A DNA stretch of 64,000 nucleotides from JALYGK01 sp036259835 (GCA_036259835.1 DATABA010000025.1:10737-74736); one strand, 5' to 3'. Counted from the first letter of the stretch, positions 16,706-24,995 are shown. Program-made: numbers and translations. The notes: generated by a model from the sequence alone, not told the origin.

Positions 16706-16915
16706 ATGACGGAGAAGACCGAATATCAGCGGTTGACCAAGGAGGACCTTGACCGTCTGGCCGGCGAGCCGCTTCCGGAGCGCGCCGCCATGTCGCTCAT
16801 CAACGCGAACGTGGCCGCCCCGGTGAACCTGGCGGTCGCCGCCAACGTGGCCTCTGATGGCTCCATCGCGTATGCCAACGCCGAGCAGACTGTCGACATC
16901 GACCAGAGCAACTGA
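16706..16915 (+). CDS. Acidic repeat-family peptide C (candidate precursor)
   Basis: 69 residues. The start is set at 16706 because GGGGGAGG lies eight bases upstream and because the N-terminus then matches peptides A and B; an in-frame ATG at 16688 would add six residues. It has EYQRLTKEDLDRLAGE, LPERAAMSLINANVAAPVN, LAVAANVASDGSIAYANAEQ and ends IDQSN. Asn41 to Gln61 is again 20 residues. A strong hairpin follows the stop, so the three peptide genes may be transcribed at higher level than the peptidase behind them. Confidence 0.72.
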   Translation: MTEKTEYQRLTKEDLDRLAGEPLPERAAMSLINANVAAPVNLAVAANVASDGSIAYANAEQTVDIDQSN

Positions 16916-16938
16916 TCGGCGGTTGGCCGAATCAGCGG

Positions 16939-16964
16939 AAGGGGCGGCCTTCGGGCCGCCCCTT
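16939..16964 (+). terminator. Strong hairpin between peptide genes and M50 peptidase
   Basis: AAGGGGCGGCC pairs perfectly with GGCCGCCCCTT over 11 base pairs around a TTCG tetraloop. There is no T-tract after it (CGCACC follows), so it is more likely a partial terminator or an mRNA-processing barrier than a full stop. It would set a high peptide-to-peptidase ratio. Confidence 0.65.
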
Positions 16965-16992
16965 CGCACCTGAGAGACGGGAAACGCTACAG

Positions 16993-18825
16993 ATGGCGGA
17001 CCAGCAGCCCACGCGTCGGCTTACGCCCGACGACCCGGAGGTCACCGAGCGGCTGCCTCCAGCCGAGGAGGCGACCGAAGAGCTCCATCAAGCTCCCGAG
17101 GATCGCGCCGTCGGGGAGCATCGTGAAACCGCCGAGCGAGTCGCGACGACCGTGACGGAGCGTCGCGCGGCCGCGGACGGAGATGGGGCAACCGCAGACG
17201 GCGACCGCCCGCGTCTCGCCGACGGAGTCGAGCTGCTCGGCCGCTATGAGGATTCCGGCTTCAAGGAGCCACCATTCATGGCCCGGCGGCCCGATGGTCA
17301 GATCGTGCAGCTGGCCCCGCTCCTGTACATGGTGGCCGAACGATCAAACGGCCAGAACGACCACGCCGCGATTGCGCGGGAGTTGACGCAAGCCTTTCGG
17401 CGACAGGTCGAACCCGACGACGTCCGGTTTCTGATCCAGCAGAAGCTGACCCCTCTCGGACTGATGGTGATGCCCGACGGCAAGGCGCCGCAGGTTCAGA
17501 AGCTCGACCCGCTTCTCGCCCTGAAGTTCCGGGCAGCGGTCGTGCCGAAAGGGTTGGTGCGGGCGATCACTACCCTGTTCAAGCCGCTGTTCTTTCCGCT
17601 CTTCATGGTGGCGGTACTGGCAGCCCTGATCGCGTTCGACTACTGGCTCTTCGGTGTGCATGGAGTGGCGCAAGGCCTCCGAGCGTCACTGTACCGGCCG
17701 GCGCTGCTCCTACTCGTTCTGGGATGCGTCGTTCTCTCCGCCGCCTTTCACGAGATCGGTCATGCGACCGCCTGCCGGTACGGAGGCGCCGAGCCCGGCG
17801 TGATGGGAGTCGGCATCTATGTCGTCTGGCCGGCCTTTTACACCGACGTGACGGACGCGTATCGCCTGGGGAAGGGCGGCCGGCTGCGAACCGACGTCGG
17901 CGGGCTCTACTTCAACGCGATCGTGGTTCTCTCGGTTGCTGCGATCTATTTCCTCGGCGGGTTCGAGGCGTTGCTCCTGATTGCGGTGATCCTCCAGCTC
18001 CAGATGATCCCGCAGCTCATGCCGTTCCTGAGGATGGACGGCTACTACATGGTCGCCGACCTGACAGGAGTCCCGGACCTGTTCGCCAGGATGAAGTCGA
18101 TCCTTCTCAGCCTGATTCCGTGGAGGAAGACCGACGAGCGGGTCAAGGAGCTGAAGCCTTGGGTTCGTCTTGCCGTGACCGCGTGGGTGCTCGTCGTGGT
18201 ACCGCTTCTCCTGTTCAACCTGGCCTTCATCGTGATTTCCGCGCCGCGAATCTTTGCGACGGCTTGGGATTCGTTCTTCGTCCACTGGGGCCGGGTCTCC
18301 GACTCGTTCGGTTCCGGGCGGGTCTCCGCCGGACTGCTTGGCTCGGTGCAGATGGCGGCGCTGCTGCTGCCGGCCGCGGGGATCACGTACTCCGCCGGAC
18401 GGTTGGGGAAGCGCGCTGCAACGGGTGCCTGGAGGTGGTCGGCGGACAGCCCCGTTCGTCGTGGCGCGGCCATCTTCGCTGTCGCTGCGGTAATTGGAGT
18501 GCTCGCCTACGTGTGGTGGCCGAACGGCGACTACCGGCCGATTCAACCAGGCGAGCGGTGGACCGCGGGGCAACTGGTGAGCGCGGTGAAGGACGTAGCA
18601 AGCGGACGGCCCGCGCTGTCGCTTCAGCAGCAGGCCCGCACCGTGGTCCCCGCGCCCCGTACCAACGTGCAACCGACTCCGGGGGCATCGCCGGCGCCTG
18701 CGCCCGGAGCTTCGCCAACGTCCGGAACGTCTTCCGCCTCGACGGGTTCGTCGCCAACGCCGTCGCCCGGCGCTGAGCCCAGCCCGACCTCCTCGCCCAG
18801 TCCCAGTCCGAGCCCCAGTCCTTGA
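16993..18825 (+). CDS. Membrane M50 (site-2-protease-type) zinc peptidase with PqqD/RRE-like N-terminal region
   Basis: 610 residues. Residues 1-70 are disordered and acidic. Residues about 76-160 (GRYEDSGFKEPPFMARRPDG, LYMVAERSNGQNDHAAIARE, LIQQKLTPLGLM) resemble the PqqD/RRE fold that binds precursor leaders in RiPP systems. A membrane domain of about seven TM helices carries the zinc motif HEIGH at 253-257 and the distal ligand motif LRMDGYYM (Asp349). This matches 'peptide zinc metalloprotease' (YydH-like) proteins. The C-terminus (553-610) is a Pro/Ser/Thr-rich tail after a final TM at about 492-508, probably outside the cell. It likely binds the adjacent peptides and cleaves or exports them; the substrate pairing is inferred. 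Confidence 0.85.
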   Translation: MADQQPTRRLTPDDPEVTERLPPAEEATEELHQAPEDRAVGEHRETAERVATTVTERRAAADGDGATADGDRPRLADGVELLGRYEDSGFKEPPFMARRPDGQIVQLAPLLYMVAERSNGQNDHAAIARELTQAFRRQVEPDDVRFLIQQKLTPLGLMVMPDGKAPQVQKLDPLLALKFRAAVVPKGLVRAITTLFKPLFFPLFMVAVLAALIAFDYWLFGVHGVAQGLRASLYRPALLLLVLGCVVLSAAFHEIGHATACRYGGAEPGVMGVGIYVVWPAFYTDVTDAYRLGKGGRLRTDVGGLYFNAIVVLSVAAIYFLGGFEALLLIAVILQLQMIPQLMPFLRMDGYYMVADLTGVPDLFARMKSILLSLIPWRKTDERVKELKPWVRLAVTAWVLVVVPLLLFNLAFIVISAPRIFATAWDSFFVHWGRVSDSFGSGRVSAGLLGSVQMAALLLPAAGITYSAGRLGKRAATGAWRWSADSPVRRGAAIFAVAAVIGVLAYVWWPNGDYRPIQPGERWTAGQLVSAVKDVASGRPALSLQQQARTVVPAPRTNVQPTPGASPAPAPGASPTSGTSSASTGSSPTPSPGAEPSPTSSPSPSPSPSP

Positions 18826-18836
18826 GAGGTGAATCC

Positions 18837-19538
18837 ATGAAACGCACCAGAAGTCGCGTTCGTCGCGGGACGAGCCTCGCGCTGGCGACGGCGCTCGCCG
18901 TGACCATGTCGCAGGTGCCGGCTGGCCCGGCCGGAGCGGCTGACAATGTCGCGGTCACGATCAATACGAAGGACGGCTTCTCGGTCTGGAGCTTCGCCTT
19001 CAAGGTGACCCGCGTGATGCAAGACGTGGTCGACGACTCGAACGCTGCCGCCGCCGTTTCCAGCTGTACGGATTGCCAGTCGATCGCAGTGGCCCTCCAG
19101 GTCGTCTTGATCATGGGCGAGGCGAGCGTGATCGCCCCAACCAACCTCGCCCTTGCGTTGAACATCGAATGCACGTCGTGCGAGACGCTGGCCTCCGCAT
19201 ACCAGTGGGTGTTCACGACAGGAGGTCCCGTTCGCTTCACGGCCGAGGGCAATCGCCGGCTCGCCGAAATCCGGCGAGCGTTCCTGGAGTTACTGAGGAA
19301 TGCCGAGACCCTGACGCTCGCTGAGCTTCAGGCCGAGATTGCGAAATTGGCCGAGCAGCTGGCGCAAGTCATCCAGACGGAGCTGCTTCCGGCCGGCCAG
19401 GGCGACGAGCCGACGACCGGTCCGACCTCGGAACCGGAACCGGGACCCACACCGGCGCCTTCGCCGACGTCGACCTCGCCCGACCAACCGAGTCCATCGC
19501 CGAGCGAATCGCCCAGCCCCAGCCCTTCCCCTTCGTGA
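18837..19538 (+). CDS. Secreted protein with two CxxC modules, coiled coil and Pro/Ser tail
   Basis: 233 residues. The start is set by GAGAGGTGA upstream of the ATG at 18837. A signal peptide (1 to about 35) ends near AGAAD. Residues 36-130 hold two similar modules: SNAAAAVSSCTDCQSIAVAL with Gln88, and PTNLALALNIECTSCETLAS with Gln123. CTDC (77-80) and CTSC (112-115) could form disulfides or bind metal. The second module matches the core of peptides A-C in register. A helical coiled-coil-like segment (137-182) and a Pro/Ser/Thr-rich tail follow. Genes of this type beside M50 peptidases recur in actinobacteria as far as I recall, but I know of no function. Its stop overlaps the lipoprotein start. 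Confidence 0.78.
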   Translation: MKRTRSRVRRGTSLALATALAVTMSQVPAGPAGAADNVAVTINTKDGFSVWSFAFKVTRVMQDVVDDSNAAAAVSSCTDCQSIAVALQVVLIMGEASVIAPTNLALALNIECTSCETLASAYQWVFTTGGPVRFTAEGNRRLAEIRRAFLELLRNAETLTLAELQAEIAKLAEQLAQVIQTELLPAGQGDEPTTGPTSEPEPGPTPAPSPTSTSPDQPSPSPSESPSPSPSPS

Positions 19539-20368
19539 ACGCGGTCCGTCCGCTCGCGATCGGCATGGCCCTCCTGCTCGGCGCGTGCACCGGATCGCCG
19601 GCTGTCGACGCGCTTTCCGAGACCGCGTCAAAGCTCGATGAAATCAGGAGTGGTCACCTCACGATGCGGCTCCTCGCCGTCTCCCGCGGACTGAGCCAAA
19701 CCACGGTGGGCTTCGAGCTCGATGGGCAGTTCGCGTTGCCGAGACCCAATGCCCTGCCGGTCGCCGACATGACCTACACGCGCATCCAGGGTGACGATCG
19801 GACGGAGGCGCGGTTCATCTCCACGGGAAGCGAGGCCTTCGTGGAGCTCGACGGGACGATGTACCAGCTCGGCGACGAGCAGACCGCGACCCTGGTCGCG
19901 CCGGCTTCCGGAGACGCGGGGACTCCACTGACCGAGCTGGGCATCGACGGTTGGGTCGTGAACCCGCGCCTGAGCGTCGCGGCGAGCGAAGCGGGGGAAT
20001 CTGTCGAGCGGATCAGCGGACGGCTCGACGTGGCGAATGCCATCAATGACTTGCTCGACCTCGCCAGGCAGCTTGGTGCCGAGGACCTCGCCGCGGTTCC
20101 GAGGATCGAAGGCCGCGCCGAAACGCAGCTGGACAGGGCTGTTCGTTCGTCGACGTTCGAACTGTTGACGGGGGAGTCCGACCGATACCTCAGGCGGCTT
20201 GCGATGCAGATCGACTTCGCCGCGACGGCGCCGCCGTCACTTCGTCCCGCGCTCCAGACCCTGGCCGACATCAACGTCCGGTTCGAGCTGGCGCTGAGCA
20301 ATCACAACCAACAGGTGACGGTTGACGCGCCCGAGGGTGCGATCCCGTATTCGGAAGGGTCCCGGTAG
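19535..20368 (+). CDS. LppX/LprG-like lipoprotein
   Basis: 277 residues from a GTG that overlaps the preceding stop (GTGA), so it is translationally coupled to the secreted CxxC protein. The lipobox is LLGAC with the lipidated Cys18. The mature part (KLDEIRSGHLTMRLLAVS, GFELDGQFALPRPNALPVAD, YTRIQGDD) matches the LppX/LprAFG fold, a half-barrel with a hydrophobic cavity that carries lipids in mycobacteria. It would sit on the outer face of the membrane. In this operon it could bind the peptide product or a lipid partner; that is inference. Confidence 0.82.
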   Translation: MNAVRPLAIGMALLLGACTGSPAVDALSETASKLDEIRSGHLTMRLLAVSRGLSQTTVGFELDGQFALPRPNALPVADMTYTRIQGDDRTEARFISTGSEAFVELDGTMYQLGDEQTATLVAPASGDAGTPLTELGIDGWVVNPRLSVAASEAGESVERISGRLDVANAINDLLDLARQLGAEDLAAVPRIEGRAETQLDRAVRSSTFELLTGESDRYLRRLAMQIDFAATAPPSLRPALQTLADINVRFELALSNHNQQVTVDAPEGAIPYSEGSR

Positions 20369-20400
20369 CTGGGCGCTTCCGCGTGAGACCATAACCAGCC

Positions 20401-21240
20401 GTGCCCGGGATCGACCTGCACACCCACTCCGTCTACTCAGACGGCACCTTTACGCCGGCGGAGCTCCTCCGAGCGGCCGGCGATCGTGGGCTCGACGTTA
20501 TCGCGCTCACGGACCACGACACGATGAACGGGCTGGGCGAGGCGTCCGAGACCGCGGCGGACCTGGGGATCGAGCTGGTCCCGGGAATCGAGCTGTCGGC
20601 CGTGTACGGGGGCAAGGGGATTCACATCCTCTGCTATTACGCCGACCCCGATGACGCCGCGCTTCGAGGCGAGCTCGCGCGGCTGAAGGACGAGCGGTCG
20701 CGGAGAGGCGAACGGATGGTGGAGAAGCTCCAGGAGCTGGGGTATCCCGTGACCTTCGAGCGTGTTCTTCAGATCGCTCAGGGTGGGAACGTGGTCCGTC
20801 CGCATGTCGCGCAGGCTCTTGTGGAGGCCGGAGTCGTCGCGACGATCAAGGACGCGTTCACGGAGGAGCTCATCGGCGCGGGCGGAAAGGCGTACGTGGA
20901 AAAGGACGCCCTGCACCCGCTGGCCGCCATCGAGCTCATCCATCGAGCCGGTGGGGTGTCGGTTCTTGCCCACCCGGGAACGTCCCGCGAAGTGTCGCCT
21001 GTCTCCGACCACCTCATCGCCGAGCTTGCCGCAGCAGGACTCGACGGTATCGAAGCCGCCCATCCAGATCACTCTCCGGAGCTCGAAACGCATTACGTTG
21101 CGCTGGCAGAGCGGCTCGGTCTGTGCTGGACGGGATCCTCTGACTGCCATGGCGCGATCTACGAGCCGATCCGCCTGGGGATGCGAACGACTCCGCGAGA
21201 GCAACTCGACGCGCTGAAGGCCCGAAAGTTGCGTGAGTGA
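20401..21240 (+). CDS. PHP-domain phosphoesterase (YciV/RNase AM-like)
   Basis: 279 residues from a GTG start. The four PHP metal motifs are visible: DLHTHSVYSDG, LTDHDTM, the Glu of GIELSA, and the C-terminal GSSDCHG; VLAHPG is also present. The size and the insert RPHVAQALVEAG fit the YciV/TrpH group, which hydrolyses 3',5'-nucleotides or trims short RNA 5' ends. It is a cytoplasmic metal-dependent enzyme. The gene begins 32 bases after the lipoprotein stop, but a link to the peptide cluster is not evident. Confidence 0.88.
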   Translation: MPGIDLHTHSVYSDGTFTPAELLRAAGDRGLDVIALTDHDTMNGLGEASETAADLGIELVPGIELSAVYGGKGIHILCYYADPDDAALRGELARLKDERSRRGERMVEKLQELGYPVTFERVLQIAQGGNVVRPHVAQALVEAGVVATIKDAFTEELIGAGGKAYVEKDALHPLAAIELIHRAGGVSVLAHPGTSREVSPVSDHLIAELAAAGLDGIEAAHPDHSPELETHYVALAERLGLCWTGSSDCHGAIYEPIRLGMRTTPREQLDALKARKLRE

Positions 21241-21252
21241 GAGACTGAGCGT

Positions 21253-21597
21253 ATGAGCGCCGAGCAGGAACGCGCCATCGAGCGCTTCAAGGACGCCGAA
21301 AAGCTGATTCGCCGCTCGGAGAAAGCACTCACCGAGATCAAGGTCGCTCAAGGCCTCTCGGACGAGCACGCGTCGGTGCTCGCCGCCCTTCGGATCTATC
21401 TGAAGGGAGATCCGGGCAAGTCGCTGGAAGACCTGCTCACCGCGGCCGGAGACCTCGGTTCGTCTGAGAGTCTCGAAGGCTTTCTCGAGACAAGGGGCTC
21501 TCAGAAGAGCAAGCCGACGCTCGACGACGTCCTCACCGAAAAGCGCAAGAAGCCGACACTCGACGATATCCTGTCGCCGAAGCCGAAGACCGACTAA
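21253..21597 (+). CDS. Small coiled-coil protein of unknown function
   Basis: 114 residues. The N-terminal half is a charged helix (ERAIERFKDAEKLIRRSEKA) followed by a helical region, and the C-terminus has two near-identical copies of KPTLDDVL and KPTLDDIL, which look like short linear binding motifs. No signal peptide or TM. I do not recognise a family. It lies 12 bases after the PHP gene and is probably co-transcribed; it ends four bases before the convergent oxidase gene. Confidence 0.7.
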   Translation: MSAEQERAIERFKDAEKLIRRSEKALTEIKVAQGLSDEHASVLAALRIYLKGDPGKSLEDLLTAAGDLGSSESLEGFLETRGSQKSKPTLDDVLTEKRKKPTLDDILSPKPKTD

Positions 21598-21600
21598 GGA

Positions 21601-22779
21601 TCAGCCAAACCGCGCGGCCGCGAACGGCTCCGCGTCGAAGGGAGCCTCCGTCTCCAAGACGATCGACGCGACCAGTCTTGCCGTCCCTCCACCCAGGATC
21701 ACGCCGAGGGAACCGTGACCGGACGCGACGACCACTCCCGCGCCGACCTCGTCGATCACGGGGCGTCCATCCGGCGTCATGGGCCGGATTCCCCACCAGG
21801 CGCCCTGAACGGGTGCTCCGGCCAGCGACGGGACGAGGTCGATCGCCCCAGCGAGAAGCCTTTGGGGAACCGATGGATCGTCGGGTTCGGGCGTGAAGGC
21901 GAATTGCCGCGACCCGCCGATCAGCATGGTTCCGTCGGTGTTCGGTTGAAGCATGGTGCCGATCATCTCCCCCGGCGGCGATCCGCCGACGAGATCTGCC
22001 GCGCGCACCGGCGGAGTGCCGTCGGGGTCTGGAGGAGCGTGCCAGCCTGCTCGCGAAACCAGCCGCCGGACCGGGGCTTGGGCTGGAGCGACGTTGACCA
22101 ACCAACCGCGGGCACCGGTGATGGGCATGTTCACTCCGAGTGGACGCACCAGCGTCGGCGTCCACGGACCGGCTGCAACAACGACGACGTCGGCGGAGAG
22201 CGAGCCTTCGTCCGTGAGGACGCCGCGGACTCGGTCTCCTTGTGTCGACAGGGCGCGAACCGCGAGGTGCGTCCGAATGACTGCCCCGGCGGCCGCAGCC
22301 GCCTGCGCAAACGCGGCGGTCAGGACCGCCGGCTGTAACCGCCGGCCGTCGTCGAATAACCATCCTTCGGCGACGCTCTCATCGAGCTCCGGCTCGAGCT
22401 CACGCACCGCCCGTCGATCGAGGTTTTCGATCTTCACGCCGCATGCCGCCGCCGCTTCGGCCTCCAGGCTTGCCGCTTTGCGCTCCGCCGGGTCATCCAT
22501 CGCTACGAGTAGGTAGCCCACCGGCTCTGCATCCATCCCCACCGGAACCGTCGTCGAGGCGGTCAGTTCGGCGTAGGCAGCCAGTGTCGACTCGGCCATG
22601 GGCGCCAGGCCCGGGTCGAGCGGCGAAAGCAGGAGTCCGTGATTCCTGCCAGACGCACCGGCAGCCAGCTCCGAGCGCTCGGCAAGGACCACCTTCGCCC
22701 CATGAGAGGCGAGCTCATACGCGCACGCGCAGCCGATAACGCCGCCGCCGACCACCACGACGTCGGCCCCTTTGGACAT
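21601..22779 (-). CDS. FAD-dependent amine/amino-acid oxidase (DAO family)
   Basis: 392 residues. The N-terminal dinucleotide fold is VVVVGGGVIGCACAYELA followed by GLLLSPLDPGL; the C-terminal FAD contact is GHGSLGVILGGGTARLVA. The family includes glycine oxidase, sarcosine oxidase and D-amino-acid dehydrogenases, which release an imine or oxo-acid. It is the last gene of a leftward series (aminotransferases, CoA-transferase, aldehyde dehydrogenase), which suggests amino-acid or amine catabolism. Exact substrate unknown. Confidence 0.85.
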   Translation of the reverse strand: MSKGADVVVVGGGVIGCACAYELASHGAKVVLAERSELAAGASGRNHGLLLSPLDPGLAPMAESTLAAYAELTASTTVPVGMDAEPVGYLLVAMDDPAERKAASLEAEAAAACGVKIENLDRRAVRELEPELDESVAEGWLFDDGRRLQPAVLTAAFAQAAAAAGAVIRTHLAVRALSTQGDRVRGVLTDEGSLSADVVVVAAGPWTPTLVRPLGVNMPITGARGWLVNVAPAQAPVRRLVSRAGWHAPPDPDGTPPVRAADLVGGSPPGEMIGTMLQPNTDGTMLIGGSRQFAFTPEPDDPSVPQRLLAGAIDLVPSLAGAPVQGAWWGIRPMTPDGRPVIDEVGAGVVVASGHGSLGVILGGGTARLVASIVLETEAPFDAEPFAAARFG

Positions 22780-22789
22780 GGGGAGGTTG

Positions 22790-24106
22790 TTACCGAGAAA
22801 AGACTCGGTCGATGGCCGCTCGAGTCTTGTCGACGGCTTCCGTGATTTCCTCGTCGGTGATCACGTACGGTGGTCCGAGCATCACCACGTCCCCGTTGAT
22901 TCCGTCGGCCGAACCGGTCGCCAGGTACAGGATCAGGCCTTCTTCCATGGCGGCGCCAACGACTCGTTCGCTGATCCGTTCCCGCCTTTCGAACGGCATC
23001 CTCGTGTGCTCGTCCTCGACGAGCTCGATGCCGATCATCAGCCCAAGGCCTCGGACGTCACCGACGTGAGGGTGGAGTGACAGCGCCTGCGTCAGCTCCT
23101 TCAGGAGCCGCTCGCCCTTCACCCTGCTCGCCTCCACCAGGTCCTGCTCTTTCATCTTTCGGAGGACGGCCCGACCGACGGCGGCCCCAACCGGCGAGTG
23201 AGAGAACGTGAAGCCATGGACGAAGCCAGGCCGTTCGATGGTCTCGAACACCTGGCCGGAGCACGCCACCAGGCCAAGGGGCCAGTATCCCGATGAAGCG
23301 GCCTTGCCGGCGATCAGGATGTCGGGGCGAACGTTCCAGTGGTCGCTCCCGAACCACCGCCCCGTTCGACCGAAGCCCGTCATTACCTCATCGGCGATCA
23401 GGAGCACGCCGTAGTCCCTGCAGACTTGCTGGATGTTCGACCAATAGTCGTCCGGAGGAACTGCGGCGCCCAACGTAGCTCCGACGATGGGCTCGGCAAC
23501 GAAGCATGCCACGGTCTTTGGTCCCTCCTTGCGGAACGCCTCCTCCAGGATTTCGGCGTGGCGTTCACCGCAAAAGTCAGGATGGGTCGGGAGTGGACAG
23601 CGGTATTCGTAGACCCGTGGGACGTGCTTCGCCCGCCCCAGCCACGGTCGGTACGGTCGGCGCAGGGGGCCCCGGCCAGACGCGTCGAGGGCCCCGAGGG
23701 AGTTTCCATGGTATGAACCGACTCGGGCGATGATCTTGTACCGAGAATCCTCTCCGCGCGCCAGGTGATAGGAGCGCGCCAGCTTGAGCGCCGTCTCCAT
23801 CGCCTCGCTGCCGCCTGATACGGGATAGATCTTCGGGAGCTCCATCGGAAGCAGCAGAGCCAGCTCGGAGGCGTACGCCTCGAGGGCCTCGCTTGTGAAT
23901 TGGGTGCCGTGGACGTATGCGACGCGGCTGGCCTGTTCAACCATCGCCCGGACGACGTCAGCGTCCCCATGGCCCACGCCCACGACGAGGGCTCCACCCG
24001 ACGCGTCGAGGTATCGGTTCCCGTTGACGTCCCAAATGGAGGCTCCATGGGCCAGCGCCACCGTGGGAAGCGGGCGGTCCATCACCCTTGGGAAGACCGC
24101 GGTCAT
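22790..24106 (-). CDS. Class III PLP-dependent aminotransferase
   Basis: 438 residues. Family motifs are YPVSGGSEAMETALKLAR, IIARVGSYHGNSLGALDASG, LLIADEVMTGFGRTGRWF, and PLP-lysine in ILIAGKAASSGYWPLG. Acceptor/donor pairs of this group include omega-amino acids, ornithine, beta-alanine or taurine with pyruvate or 2-oxoglutarate. It is 10 bases upstream of the amine oxidase gene and in the same leftward cluster. The FSHSPVGAAVGRAVLRKMKE region is typical for the group. Confidence 0.88.
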   Translation of the reverse strand: MTAVFPRVMDRPLPTVALAHGASIWDVNGNRYLDASGGALVVGVGHGDADVVRAMVEQASRVAYVHGTQFTSEALEAYASELALLLPMELPKIYPVSGGSEAMETALKLARSYHLARGEDSRYKIIARVGSYHGNSLGALDASGRGPLRRPYRPWLGRAKHVPRVYEYRCPLPTHPDFCGERHAEILEEAFRKEGPKTVACFVAEPIVGATLGAAVPPDDYWSNIQQVCRDYGVLLIADEVMTGFGRTGRWFGSDHWNVRPDILIAGKAASSGYWPLGLVACSGQVFETIERPGFVHGFTFSHSPVGAAVGRAVLRKMKEQDLVEASRVKGERLLKELTQALSLHPHVGDVRGLGLMIGIELVEDEHTRMPFERRERISERVVGAAMEEGLILYLATGSADGINGDVVMLGPPYVITDEEITEAVDKTRAAIDRVFSR

Positions 24107-24145
24107 GGGCGCATCATCGCAGGTAGAGGCGACCTGTGGGCGGCA

Positions 24146-24916
24146 TCAGCGACGGTACGTCCCTTCCGGATCGAGTTCCTCCCTGATCAGGCGAAGTTCG
24201 CTGTCTGTGGGCGGGGGCGTGTGCTCGACGTCGGTCCCGACATCGAGGTCCCACCCCGTGGCTTCGCGGACCTCCTCACGAGATACGCCCGGATGGAGGC
24301 TGGCCGCGTACATCTCACCGCTTTTCTCGCGGAACCGATAGACGCCCAGATCGGTAACGACGACGGACGGCCCTTCTCCCAACCACTCCTTCGGCCTGGC
24401 GCCAGCGAGATGCCCTGGACTGGTCCGGAAATCGATTCGGTCCACGAATGAGCGCCTCGACTGCGGCATGATGACGAAGACCTTCCTGGAGTTGATTGCG
24501 ATCTCGCAGGCGCCTCCGGAGCCGGGAAGACGAACCTTCGGTCTCTCGTACGAGCCGATCACGGTGGTGTTGATGTTGCCGAACCTGTCGATTTGAGACG
24601 CGCCCAGGAAGCCGACGTCGACAAGGCCGCCTTGAAGGTAGTACGCGAAGAGGTCGAACATGTTCGTCACCTGCAAGCTCTTGGTGACCAGTGTCGGATC
24701 CCCGATGGAAAGCGGAAGCCGGGGTGGCACCGCGCCGAACACACCCGACTCATAGACCAGCTCGAGCTGGGGCGCGACGGTTCGCCGGGCGAGGTTGCAG
24801 GCGATGTTCGGCGGCCCGACTCCGACGAAGCACACGCGTTCTCCCGCCAACTGACGCGCGGAGGCCACGATCATCATCTCGGCGGGCGTGTAGGGACGCT
24901 CGGCTTGCTGGGTCAT
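24146..24916 (-). CDS. CoA-transferase subunit B (glutaconate/3-oxoacid type)
   Basis: 256 residues. The ESG motif of family I CoA-transferases is at LVYESGVFGA and provides the probable catalytic Glu; GGLVDVGFLGASQIDRFGNI and GSGGACEIA are further family landmarks. It moves CoA between carboxylic acids as a complex with subunit A, encoded upstream on the same strand. Unusually the two subunit genes are separated by about 380 bases containing a small secreted peptide gene and a terminator. Substrate is unknown; a dicarboxylic acid from amino-acid breakdown is plausible. Confidence 0.88.
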   Translation of the reverse strand: MTQQAERPYTPAEMMIVASARQLAGERVCFVGVGPPNIACNLARRTVAPQLELVYESGVFGAVPPRLPLSIGDPTLVTKSLQVTNMFDLFAYYLQGGLVDVGFLGASQIDRFGNINTTVIGSYERPKVRLPGSGGACEIAINSRKVFVIMPQSRRSFVDRIDFRTSPGHLAGARPKEWLGEGPSVVVTDLGVYRFREKSGEMYAASLHPGVSREEVREATGWDLDVGTDVEHTPPPTDSELRLIREELDPEGTYRR

Positions 24917-24965
24917 GAGCGAGGATCATAAGCATTCGCTCGGCGGGAATGGAGCTATGGAAACG

Positions 24966-24995
24966 AAAAAGGGCCGCCGGATCCACCGGCGGCCC
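24966..24995 (-). terminator. Intrinsic terminator after the small secreted peptide gene
   Basis: Read on the minus strand, GGGCCGCCGG pairs perfectly with CCGGCGGCCC around loop TGGAT and is followed at once by TTTTTCG. This is a textbook rho-independent terminator. It isolates the peptide transcript from CoA-transferase subunit B. Confidence 0.9.
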
